Shown here: piece by piece, positions 1 through 6,992 of the stretch | How the letters are laid out: the number at the start of each line of letters is the position of its first letter | Numbering within the stretch: position 1 is the stretch's first letter | Notes under the pieces: generated by a model | What the model was told of the DNA's origin: nothing | Database searches by the model: none | The model's input: the letters and a program-made list of their open reading frames with translations, nothing else | Source of the DNA: an uncultured Aquimarina sp. | GTDB lineage: Bacteria; Bacteroidota; Bacteroidia; Flavobacteriales; Flavobacteriaceae | Reading direction: 5' to 3' | Assembly: GCA_947502885.1 (NCBI GenBank) | Contig: CANNBP010000016.1 | Location: 1-64,000, forward strand | Length of the DNA stretch: 64,000 bases | Position numbers and translations under genes: made by a program

Positions 1-75
1 CCATGCTAAGAAAACATACCCACCCTTTGGGATGGCGTCGTTTTTTACACGGTTCGTTAAAAGTTTAATAAAACG

Positions 76-276
76 ATGACCTACAAAGAGATCCAAAACA
101 AAGGGGAAAAAGATTTAGGTATAGTAATTAAAAATTGTTGGATAGCTGACGTTAAAAGAGAATTAGGATTAGTTACTAAAACTGCTCACAACAGAATTTC
201 ACAAAAAGAGGTTAAGTATCCTTGCCCAGATGGGCCAATAAAAGAATGGTTATTAAATATTTTAAAAGTTCAATAA
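76..276 (+). CDS. Small protein of unknown function, first array module
   Basis: A 66-residue basic protein that I do not recognise. It has no signal peptide or membrane segment and looks soluble, with a central KTAHNRISQKEV stretch that could form a helix. Its ATG is the last part of repeat copy 60-77, and its last codons and stop (LKVQ then TAA) are read out of the next repeat copy at 265-282. The C-terminus is therefore partly encoded by the module boundary. The next gene starts 4 bases after the stop, so translation may be coupled. Confidence 0.6.
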   Translation: MTYKEIQNKGEKDLGIVIKNCWIADVKRELGLVTKTAHNRISQKEVKYPCPDGPIKEWLLNILKVQ

Positions 277-280
277 AACG

Positions 281-799
281 ATGGATAGAAAGCCAGTTAT
301 TCCTAGATTAACAAAGAAAAAACTTTCTGATTTTGATCAAGCGCAAGCAGTGGGGTGGGTTTTAGAAAGGGCAATATCAATAGAAAATAGGATTAATAAT
401 ATTTTGCTTAGTTTTTTCAACCCACATGAGCAAGAAATTTTTATAAGTTATGCTTTAAATAGTTCCGTTATGAGTTATGGTGGTAAGCTAAAAGTTTTGC
501 ATAAAATTATTGGTTATGATAAAGAAAGTAAAAAATTGTATAGCGATCTGCAAAGAATAGGTAGTATTAGAAATTCTTTTGCTCATACCGATTTTTCATA
601 TTCAATGGGCATTAGTTTCGGTGAAAAAGGAATTAAACAATGGAGAGACCAAATTATAGATGTTATGAAGTCAAATGGTCAAATTGATTCTAAAAACCCA
701 TTCGAATTTTTAAAAGAATATTTAATTCTCCTAAAAAGAGTTGAGCCCCAGCTTGATAAGATTTGGCAGGAGCGAATGCCTGAAATTAACAACCAATAG
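281..799 (+). CDS. HEPN-like domain protein
   Basis: A 172-residue, largely helical soluble protein. Residues 97-102 read RNSFAH, matching the R-x4-H motif of HEPN ribonuclease-like domains, and it sits in the expected place after a helical bundle (residues 25-90). HEPN proteins are common RNases in toxin-antitoxin and antiphage systems, but many have other roles. No obvious antitoxin partner (such as a MNT nucleotidyltransferase) is adjacent; the short gene after it belongs to another repeat-bounded module. The ATG is built into repeat copy 265-282. The HEPN assignment rests on the motif and helical context only; function is inferred. Confidence 0.65.
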   Translation: MDRKPVIPRLTKKKLSDFDQAQAVGWVLERAISIENRINNILLSFFNPHEQEIFISYALNSSVMSYGGKLKVLHKIIGYDKESKKLYSDLQRIGSIRNSFAHTDFSYSMGISFGEKGIKQWRDQIIDVMKSNGQIDSKNPFEFLKEYLILLKRVEPQLDKIWQERMPEINNQ

Positions 800-841
800 T
801 TTTTAATAAAAAAGTATTAAAGTTCAATAAAACTATAAATT

Positions 842-1045
842 ATGCCAAACATTAACCTTACGAAATTGATAGAAATAATTAATTCTGGTAAAATAAAAAG
901 AGAAGAAATTACAGTTGATACGGATAATATCTCTAAAATGGTTTCTGAACCTAATAATTGTACCTTGATTACAATGACTGATGGTGAAATGATGGTGGTG
1001 GCAGAATCTAGAACTGAAGTTCGACGACTTTCAAGGGAACAATAA
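842..1045 (+). CDS. Small acidic protein of unknown function
   Basis: A 67-residue protein that I do not recognise. It has an N-terminal helix-like part (residues 1-30, with IIEIINSGKIKREE-type pattern) and a C-terminal strand-rich part ending in charged residues. There is no signal peptide or membrane segment. It forms its own module between repeat copies 819-836 and 1050-1067, and its start lies 5 bases after the first of these. Small size and lone position would suit an antitoxin or immunity-type protein, but nothing in the sequence proves that. Confidence 0.6.
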   Translation: MPNINLTKLIEIINSGKIKREEITVDTDNISKMVSEPNNCTLITMTDGEMMVVAESRTEVRRLSREQ

Positions 1046-1079
1046 ACTTAAAGTTCAATAAAACGATTAAAATATCTTT

Positions 1080-1988
1080 ATGAAAAAAATCGAAAACAAC
1101 CTATTTACAATAAATTCATCAATAACTAAAAATTTCAAAACACACTTAAGTATAAGTTCTGGTAGAGATAATGGATTTAATGATTATTGTGCTACAGGTA
1201 GATCATACGCGTTGAGACATAGCAGTACCAAAGATTTGGTAAATAAAATTTTCAGTAACCTAAATTCAAATGGGCTAGAGTTATTTATCATTGGACATGG
1301 TTCTCCTGGAAGTCTAGAAACAGGTGCAGGTACTAGAGGCTACGATTATCATAAATACATTGAAATATATAATGGAAGATCATGGAAACCTGAGTTAACC
1401 AGATTAAAAGATAAGTTACATCATTATGTTACAATAATTAGCTGCTATACAGGTGCAGAGGAAAGTGGATCCGACCTATTATTTTCAATGGCCAAAGCAT
1501 TAGGTGTGGCTGTCATGGCACGAACAGGATTAACAACTGCTGAGTCTAATGGAAGAATATGGTATCAAGCAGGAAGTGAATGGCAGCAGTGTTTGCCGGA
1601 TTATAGAGCAAGAGCAATAAGAAGAACACCTCCTCCTGAAGTAAATGTAGATTACAATAAAATACATCTAATAGTAAATAAAGTTTTTATTGAACAGTTT
1701 TCAAATGAAAACATTATTAAAGCTTCTTTTTTAATTGATAAAAACGAGATTACATTTTCTACTAAGGTTTCTCAAAGAATAGGTTCAATTATTTTTAATG
1801 AAGAATTTCATTATTTACCTGGAGATGTTGCAGGAATAATAACAATGAGATTAAGATTTGATGCTATAATTGAAAGCAAAGAAGAAAAAATTGAAGTTAA
1901 CGTTTATAATGATGCTTTAGCCGTGATTGTATCTGGAAATGTATGTTACAGCTTACCTTCAGATTTTAGATCAATGATTAATAGTTAA
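1080..1988 (+). CDS. Caspase-like (His-Cys dyad) protease domain protein
   Basis: A 302-residue protein without signal peptide. The first 165 residues carry a caspase-fold pattern: a hydrophobic strand ending in GHG (His73, in LFIIGHGSPG) and a second strand ending in SCYTG (Cys122, in TIISCYTGA), followed by a GVAVMA strand. This His/Cys arrangement is that of clan CD peptidases (C14, C25, CHAT and DUF4347 groups). The C-terminal 130 residues look beta-rich and are not recognised. It is followed by another gene 27 bases downstream without an intervening repeat, so the two probably form one module. Such proteases often act as regulated effectors in bacterial conflict systems; the substrate is unknown. 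Confidence 0.7.
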   Translation: MKKIENNLFTINSSITKNFKTHLSISSGRDNGFNDYCATGRSYALRHSSTKDLVNKIFSNLNSNGLELFIIGHGSPGSLETGAGTRGYDYHKYIEIYNGRSWKPELTRLKDKLHHYVTIISCYTGAEESGSDLLFSMAKALGVAVMARTGLTTAESNGRIWYQAGSEWQQCLPDYRARAIRRTPPPEVNVDYNKIHLIVNKVFIEQFSNENIIKASFLIDKNEITFSTKVSQRIGSIIFNEEFHYLPGDVAGIITMRLRFDAIIESKEEKIEVNVYNDALAVIVSGNVCYSLPSDFRSMINS

Positions 1989-2015
1989 ATTTTACAAATC
2001 AAAACTAAATACAAT

Positions 2016-2372
2016 ATGGAATTACAAGGGCAATGGTCGAAAGAATTATCTTTAATAGAGAATTTAAAACTAACAGAGCTAGATCTTCTAATGGCTTATA
2101 TAAGGCTCTATATCGATGAAGACAAGATATGTTCTAACAAGTACAGAAAAGAATATATATTCAGTACTCATCCCAATAAGAAAATTAAAGCTACAGTAGT
2201 CACAGTTGCAATTCATCTAGGGGATCGCATCCCCACTAAAAAAGAAATAACTGTTAACCCAGGAGGAATTGCAAATCGTATTGAACTTGGATGTACAGGT
2301 TTTGATGCAGGAAATCTTAGTCATGACACTACATATTACAGATATGTTACAGATGCTGTGATTCTGTCCTAA
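2016..2372 (+). CDS. Unknown protein sharing a module with the caspase-like gene
   Basis: A 118-residue soluble protein not recognised. The N-terminal half looks helical (residues 1-40, acidic) and the second half strand-rich, ending in a DTTYYRYVTDAVILS tail. It lies 27 bases after the caspase-like gene with no repeat between them, so the two genes likely travel and are transcribed together. A role as partner, inhibitor or substrate of the protease is a plausible guess from position only. About 150 bases without a gene follow, up to the degenerate repeat at 2522. Confidence 0.6.
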   Translation: MELQGQWSKELSLIENLKLTELDLLMAYIRLYIDEDKICSNKYRKEYIFSTHPNKKIKATVVTVAIHLGDRIPTKKEITVNPGGIANRIELGCTGFDAGNLSHDTTYYRYVTDAVILS

Positions 2373-2537
2373 ACCATTGTTATATAGAGTTTTTGGATTA
2401 TACTAAAGGATGATTCAAATGTTGAAGTGGTTATAAATTGAACTAAGCAATTACAACTTTATTACTAATAAGAAGCAAGATTGTATAATGGGAATTACCT
2501 ACTGGAAAAGAGTATACTACAAAAATCTAAATAAACG

Positions 2538-3131
2538 ATGGACGAAAATGAAATTCTCTTAAAATTGTATTATGGCGATGGACCACCTTACGACCCAATT
2601 GTAGTTAACGCAATTTTGAGTAGAAATCCGAATAACACTTATAATCTTTGGCTTGAAGAAGACAGGTCAATGATTGTCAAAACCATTGACGAAGATTATA
2701 ACTCAATGGAAGATGCTTTGGATGTTCTTTTAAAAGCAGAAAGAATGGTTCATATCAGCCAATTTGGAATTAAGAAAATTAATGAGAATTTAATATTTCT
2801 CTACACAAAAAAATTAATGGATGGACTGAACAAAGTGGATAGAGAAATTGAACTGGATGATAATACAATAAAACACTTTAAAAATCAACTTAAGATAAAA
2901 TTAAAATCCATAGAAAACGCGCAAGAAAAAAACATCCGAATGATTAGAATAAATCATCCATCGGACTCAAAAAAGAGTTCTTTTTATATTGGAAAAATAG
3001 AATTGAATGAATCGTCAATTATTATCAAAGAGTATAACGACAATGTATCTGCTATTTTGCCAAATAATGGAACTGAGATTACGACAGAATCAATTGACAA
3101 TAGTAAGTTTTGGTATTTTGAACCTGTATAA
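2538..3131 (+). CDS. Unknown protein, array module
   Basis: A 197-residue acidic, soluble protein with no recognised domain. The centre (residues 50-130) looks helical with many Lys and Glu; the N- and C-terminal parts look like beta strands (for example SFYIGKIELNESSIIIKEY). Its ATG overlaps the end of degenerate repeat copy 2522-2539. Codon use and AT content look like those of the neighbouring modules. It is followed by a long inverted-repeat region resembling a cassette recombination site. Confidence 0.6.
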   Translation: MDENEILLKLYYGDGPPYDPIVVNAILSRNPNNTYNLWLEEDRSMIVKTIDEDYNSMEDALDVLLKAERMVHISQFGIKKINENLIFLYTKKLMDGLNKVDREIELDDNTIKHFKNQLKIKLKSIENAQEKNIRMIRINHPSDSKKSSFYIGKIELNESSIIIKEYNDNVSAILPNNGTEITTESIDNSKFWYFEPV

Positions 3132-3149
3132 AAAACGTCGCACAAAAAA

Positions 3150-3258
3150 GTATAACCGCAGTTATGGCGTATTCGACTGCGTCCGAATCCACTCGGAGTT
3201 GCTAAAGTCAGTGCTTAACCGAAAATAACGCATATTAACCCGCAACTAGGGGTTATAC
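3150..3258 (+). repeat. attC-like imperfect hairpin
   Basis: An 8-base inverted repeat, GTATAACC at 3150-3157 and GGTTATAC at 3251-3258, encloses about 93 bases that are clearly more GC-rich than their surroundings. Further matching blocks (AGTT on the left, AACT on the right) continue the imperfect pairing inwards. Outer short arms with a long imperfect loop are the general layout of integron attC sites. It sits immediately after the gene ending at 3131 and 10 bases before repeat copy 3269-3286. From memory, similar tails follow accessory genes in other Bacteroidota genomes, but I cannot verify that here. Confidence 0.45.
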
Positions 3259-3284
3259 GAGGCCGCTAAAAGTTCAATAAAACG

Positions 3285-3521
3285 ATGGCAATATTTAAAC
3301 TAAAAGGAGATAAAACCACCAATAAGGTTTGGCTTAACGACAAAGAATTGGACCTTAAGAAATCTCTCAAAGTTAAGTTTCATTCTCCAAGTGGATTTTC
3401 ATGGGGTTATGATGGTGCTGGACCAAAGCAGTTATCATTAGCAATTTTATTAGAATTTTATTCAAAACAATGGGCTCTTGATGAGTATTTGTATCTGTTG
3501 GAAACTGAAATATCAAAATAG
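3285..3521 (+). CDS. DUF6166-like small protein
   Basis: A 78-residue soluble protein. The stretch around residues 38-55 (WGYDGAGPKQLSLAILLEF) closely resembles the core of DUF6166, a small family of unknown function found in mobile and accessory regions. The N-terminus is basic and strand-like; the end is helical. The start codon is the last part of repeat copy 3269-3286. Length fits the family. No function is known; its place in a mosaic array is consistent with horizontally mobile gene content. Confidence 0.6.
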   Translation: MAIFKLKGDKTTNKVWLNDKELDLKKSLKVKFHSPSGFSWGYDGAGPKQLSLAILLEFYSKQWALDEYLYLLETEISK

Positions 3522-3579
3522 CCTTTTGATCAATCATTCGAAAAAGAAATAGATTATTAAAGTTTAAATAAACGATAAT

Positions 3580-4329
3580 ATGAATACAGATTTATATGGA
3601 AATTCTTTGAGGAAGTTTTATAATAGATTTGGCATGGAAAATGAAGGACCTCCTGATAATGTAAATGTATCTGCTTTTTTACCGTCAATAGATTTTTCCG
3701 ATCAAATCAAATTGATTGATCGAATTTGTGAAGATCAAAGAGTATTTGAAAAGTTTGATGAATGTAGAAAATTGATTGATAATTTGGCAGATTCTCTAAA
3801 GGATGATAGTTTTATGAATGAGATAAATGAATCAATTGTAGATATCGAAAAATCAGATTCAGAACATCTTACTAATGGAATCTTTTGGCAATATTTAGCA
3901 TCTGTGTTAGATCCTAAAATTAGCAAAAAACTAGATATCAATATCCCATTTGATCCACTACCCAGCATTAATCAAGAATTTTTAAAAACTCAAGGATCAT
4001 TGATTTTTAGATTATATATTGGACTTGTTTATATGAAAGAAGGTCCAATCATAAATATTTTGAAACGATCTCAAAGAAACGGAAACCCTATTTCTCAAAA
4101 CGCTTACAGGCTAATAACCTGTGATTATGTAAGACATATTCGTAATGCTTTATCACATTCGACATTTAAATCAACAACTTTTGGAATTTATTTTAAAGAT
4201 GAATATAAAGGGGAATTGAAATGTGAAACAGTGGCTTCTCCAGAATTTTTGAATAGCATTACCACTTGGATAATGCTAATAAATTTACAATGTTCAACCG
4301 TAATAGATTCGAAAAGCATAAAAAATTAA
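3580..4329 (+). CDS. HEPN-like protein (R-x4-H type)
   Basis: A 249-residue helical protein, the second HEPN-like gene in this array. Residues 188-193 read RNALSH within CDYVRHIRNALSH, the expected R-x4-H signature, followed by STFKSTTFGIYFKD, a beta hairpin often found after the motif in HEPN families fused to or flanking defence genes. The N-terminal 120 residues form a separate acidic helical region. It starts three bases after repeat copy 3559-3576 and its stop is the TAA just inside the next copy (4328-4345). RNase activity is inferred from the motif, not shown. Confidence 0.65.
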   Translation: MNTDLYGNSLRKFYNRFGMENEGPPDNVNVSAFLPSIDFSDQIKLIDRICEDQRVFEKFDECRKLIDNLADSLKDDSFMNEINESIVDIEKSDSEHLTNGIFWQYLASVLDPKISKKLDINIPFDPLPSINQEFLKTQGSLIFRLYIGLVYMKEGPIINILKRSQRNGNPISQNAYRLITCDYVRHIRNALSHSTFKSTTFGIYFKDEYKGELKCETVASPEFLNSITTWIMLINLQCSTVIDSKSIKN

Positions 4330-4345
4330 AGTTCAAATAAACGAT

Positions 4346-4501
4346 AATTTGAGGTAATTGTATTCCTTATATTGATGGATATAATTGCTAGTGGCTATAT
4401 ATACATATTTTATCAGAAATATCTAAATTAGTATCTAACGATGGATTACTGAGGAAAACCATAATTAGTGTATTGATAAATTGTAGATCTTAGAAAGCAC
4501 T
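4346..4501 (+). other. Array module without a gene
   Basis: About 155 bases lie between repeat copy 4328-4345 and the degenerate copy 4502-4519. No reading frame of useful length is present on either strand. The stretch is AT-rich with several stops and no convincing hairpin. It may be an eroded cassette or carry a promoter or small RNA; nothing in the bases decides this. Confidence 0.4.
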
Positions 4502-4545
4502 AAACTTCAATAAATCGACACCTATAATCGAAAAAAAATATTACA

Positions 4546-5187
4546 ATGAAAAAAAAGGTTTCTATATTATTGTTTACTTGTTTATCCATATTTGTTTTAA
4601 ATCTTACATCATGTAGAAGGGGTAAAATGAAGATGAATAAAACTGTCAAAGAAAAAAAGGCAGAGAAAACCAAAAAGCAGACAACAATAAATATAAAACC
4701 TAAAATCAATATAAACCAAGAAAGTAATTACGAAACCAACACAGAAGATTATGATTCACAAGAATATAACTATTTCAAATTGCGTCTCAAAAATGCATGT
4801 TTAAGTAAGTTATCTGTATCTATTGTTTATTTAGGAATTGATGATGATTGGATTGTAGAAGGTTGGTTTAACCTAAGTGGAGGTGAAGATTTAATGTTAG
4901 ATATAAAAGTATCTTCCAATTCTATTGTTTATTTCTATGCAGAAAATCAATTAGCGACAAGGTTTTGGGATGGACGTAAAGATGAAACTAAGGCTATTGG
5001 TTCATATACTATTGATGATTCCTTTAAATATATCAGAAGTAATAATAACTCTTTGATAGGGGAAAAAACATACCGGACATATTTTGCTAATGAAGATAGT
5101 CCAAATAATGGCGTTTTAACTCAAACCTTTTATTGTCCAAGTAGTTTCGAGGATAAAATTACAGAATTTGTAGGACATAAAGATTAA
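4546..5187 (+). CDS. Predicted lipoprotein of unknown function
   Basis: A 213-residue protein with a clear lipoprotein signal: positive MKKK, a hydrophobic core, and a cysteine at residue 23 (LNLTSC, a permissive lipobox), followed by a basic, disordered linker to about residue 70. The mature part (residues 80-213) looks like a beta-sandwich with IVYLGIDDDWIVEGWFNL and a glycine-rich turn. It is probably attached to the outer or inner membrane facing the periplasm; the residues after the cysteine are basic, not the acidic export signal of surface lipoproteins. It lies 26 bases after degenerate repeat copy 4502-4519. An envelope protein inside this array is unusual compared with its cytosolic neighbours. 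Confidence 0.7.
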   Translation: MKKKVSILLFTCLSIFVLNLTSCRRGKMKMNKTVKEKKAEKTKKQTTINIKPKININQESNYETNTEDYDSQEYNYFKLRLKNACLSKLSVSIVYLGIDDDWIVEGWFNLSGGEDLMLDIKVSSNSIVYFYAENQLATRFWDGRKDETKAIGSYTIDDSFKYIRSNNNSLIGEKTYRTYFANEDSPNNGVLTQTFYCPSSFEDKITEFVGHKD

Positions 5188-5265
5188 ATTATGCCTATTA
5201 AAAAAGGTGATACTAACTTAATTTCTTGGAGAAAATAAGATCTATTTAAAGTTCAATAAAACGAT

Positions 5266-5351
5266 AAGAAATTTCAAACTAGAAATATCGAATAAGCAGT
5301 TTATGATAATAATATTTGCTGCTTACCTTATTCTAGATTTTATATTATTTT
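5266..5351 (+). other. Shortest array module: no gene, contains a hairpin
   Basis: Only 86 bases separate repeat copies 5248-5265 and 5352-5368. No gene fits. An imperfect inverted repeat pairs GAATAAGCAG on the left with CTGCTTACCTTATTC on the right around an AT-rich loop of about 20 bases. It could be a small structured RNA, a terminator or a recombination structure. Confidence 0.4.
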
Positions 5352-5433
5352 AAAGTCAATAAAACGATATGTATACTTTTTAACCATAAAGATCATTTAA
5401 AAAATAGAATAAATTAAATATAGTTTTTTATAA

Positions 5434-6252
5434 ATGAATTCTAATTTCAGATATATACATACGCAACACGCAACTGTTATCAACTTAGATAATAATTATG
5501 ATAAAGACATTAGTTTTATTTGTGGACATGATTATCATGATCAACCAAATCTCAACTTTAGATGCAAATACCTTGAGAAAGAAGAGAATATTGAGTCTGC
5601 AATAAACGTTTTAGATTATTTATTTAGAATATTTAATTCAAGTTATTATCTATTAAATTTTTCTGTTGAATATTTTACAAACCAATATGATTTAGATGCC
5701 TCATATTATAGAAATCCTTTTTTAGGTTTGCGTTTAGATCTATTCTATGATACTCAAAAGGATGAATATTGGACAATGGATCCTTATAATATGTTGGAAG
5801 TAAAATTACAGCGACCAAAATATGATACTAGTTCACCTTTCAGTTGTAAAAAATCCACTGAAAAGTATCAAAAAAATATATTTTCATATGGCTTATACAT
5901 GAGCCAGTATTCTGAGATATTTGAAAGTATTCTATTATTTTTAGGTGAAGATCAAAATTACACTACTCTTTCATCTATTTTAGATTCTATCAAAACTCAT
6001 ATACATAACAACGATATTAAACTTAACGAATTTTATATAGATTGCGGATATAACGAATCTGACATAAAAAAATTTAGTAGGACTTGTAATAATTATTCAA
6101 TAGTTGGTATTGCAGGAAGACATGGAGTAAAAAGTATGAAAAAACTTGATGATACTGATAAGCTGCCGCTTGAAAAGGCAAAAATGATGATTCATAAAAT
6201 GGCATCACATTTATTCAATAAATACCGTTGTTTACAAATAAAGTCCAAATAA
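5434..6252 (+). CDS. Unknown protein, array module
   Basis: A 272-residue soluble protein, rich in Tyr, Asn and Asp, without recognised domain, signal peptide or membrane segment. The C-terminal third (residues 195-272) is helical and contains NYSIVGIAGRHGVKSM. The final codons and the TAA stop are supplied by repeat copy 6240-6257, whose last bases also give the ATG of the next gene 4 bases later, so the two are probably translated as a pair. It lies 65 bases after repeat copy 5352-5368. Function unknown; an abortive-infection or toxin role would be guesswork. Confidence 0.6.
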   Translation: MNSNFRYIHTQHATVINLDNNYDKDISFICGHDYHDQPNLNFRCKYLEKEENIESAINVLDYLFRIFNSSYYLLNFSVEYFTNQYDLDASYYRNPFLGLRLDLFYDTQKDEYWTMDPYNMLEVKLQRPKYDTSSPFSCKKSTEKYQKNIFSYGLYMSQYSEIFESILLFLGEDQNYTTLSSILDSIKTHIHNNDIKLNEFYIDCGYNESDIKKFSRTCNNYSIVGIAGRHGVKSMKKLDDTDKLPLEKAKMMIHKMASHLFNKYRCLQIKSK

Positions 6253-6255
6253 ACT

Positions 6256-6810
6256 ATGAAAAATACATTTAAGGTATTGCCAACAAGTGAAATGAAGATA
6301 ATCAAAAAAATAGAATTGATTATTTCTAATAGTAATAATATAGACATTATTGTAGGTTTCATAATCTATAAACGTGAGTTGTCTAGTAATTACAATTTTA
6401 TACAACAAACTAAAAATGAAAAATCCTTTCATTATCTTTTAAAGTATCCTAAACATGATGAGTACCCTGAGGACAATATTGATCAATTAATTTTGGAAAC
6501 TATTCAAAAGGAGTTTCCTAAAGCTAGGTTAAGAAATAGCTTGTTATTTTCTACCTCAGATGTTGAATATTATGATAAATTGATCAAGCGCCCTTACGAA
6601 GAAGCCGAATTGATAATAGAGCCGGATTTTTGGGGAATGGAAATCCAAGAACTTGAGGGTAAAACTATAAGAAGATTTTGTAAGAATATTAATATCTACG
6701 TTAATCATTCGAAGGAATCAATTAAAAATATAACATTTAAAGGAAATTGTGATTTTACTAATCGAGAAGATATATATAATCAATTAGAATATAAAATTGA
6801 ATTTCTTTAA
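6256..6810 (+). CDS. Unknown protein, last small array module
   Basis: A 184-residue soluble protein with no recognised domain. It alternates charged helices and short strands. The ATG is the end of repeat copy 6240-6257, which also contains the stop of the previous gene. The last repeat copy (6814-6831) begins 4 bases after its stop. Because two adjacent genes are joined by a slightly divergent repeat, they may be functionally linked, but no partner logic is visible in the sequences. Confidence 0.6.
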   Translation: MKNTFKVLPTSEMKIIKKIELIISNSNNIDIIVGFIIYKRELSSNYNFIQQTKNEKSFHYLLKYPKHDEYPEDNIDQLILETIQKEFPKARLRNSLLFSTSDVEYYDKLIKRPYEEAELIIEPDFWGMEIQELEGKTIRRFCKNINIYVNHSKESIKNITFKGNCDFTNREDIYNQLEYKIEFL

Positions 6811-6992
6811 ACAAAAGTTCAAATAAACGATCAAAGAAAGAAAACTATGAACATCAAATGTAGATATAAACATTCTTAATATTATACAGTTACAAACATA
6901 GGTAACAGTTATGATGGTATACAATCTAGGAGAAATACATGGTTTAAATTTTATTGGTCAGATATGCCAATTTATCAAGGCACATAGAATAT

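Larger units (their letters stand above)
60..6831 (+). repeat. Array of gene modules bounded by an 18-bp repeat
   Basis: Thirteen copies of AAAGTTCAATAAAACGAT or its variant AAAGTTCAAATAAACGAT separate short, mostly single-gene modules, all on the plus strand. Copies lie at 60-77, 265-282, 819-836, 1050-1067, 2522-2539 (degenerate), 3269-3286, 3559-3576, 4328-4345, 4502-4519 (degenerate), 5248-5265, 5352-5368 (one base shorter), 6240-6257 and 6814-6831. No copy was noticed elsewhere in the window. Module length varies from about 90 to 1,470 bases and the module contents are unrelated to one another. In five copies the final bases are the ATG of the next gene, and two copies also supply the previous gene's stop. 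This looks like cassette-by-cassette assembly at a fixed short site; the mechanism is inference, and no recombinase gene is adjacent within the window. Confidence 0.85.

Noticed and set aside
3007..3228. Open frame overlapping the end of the 2538-3131 gene
   Set aside because: It is out of frame with that gene, its tail runs through the GC-rich hairpin, and it has no protein-like pattern.
60..6831. CRISPR array
   Set aside because: The repeats are separated by genes of variable length, not by short equal spacers, and no cas genes are present.
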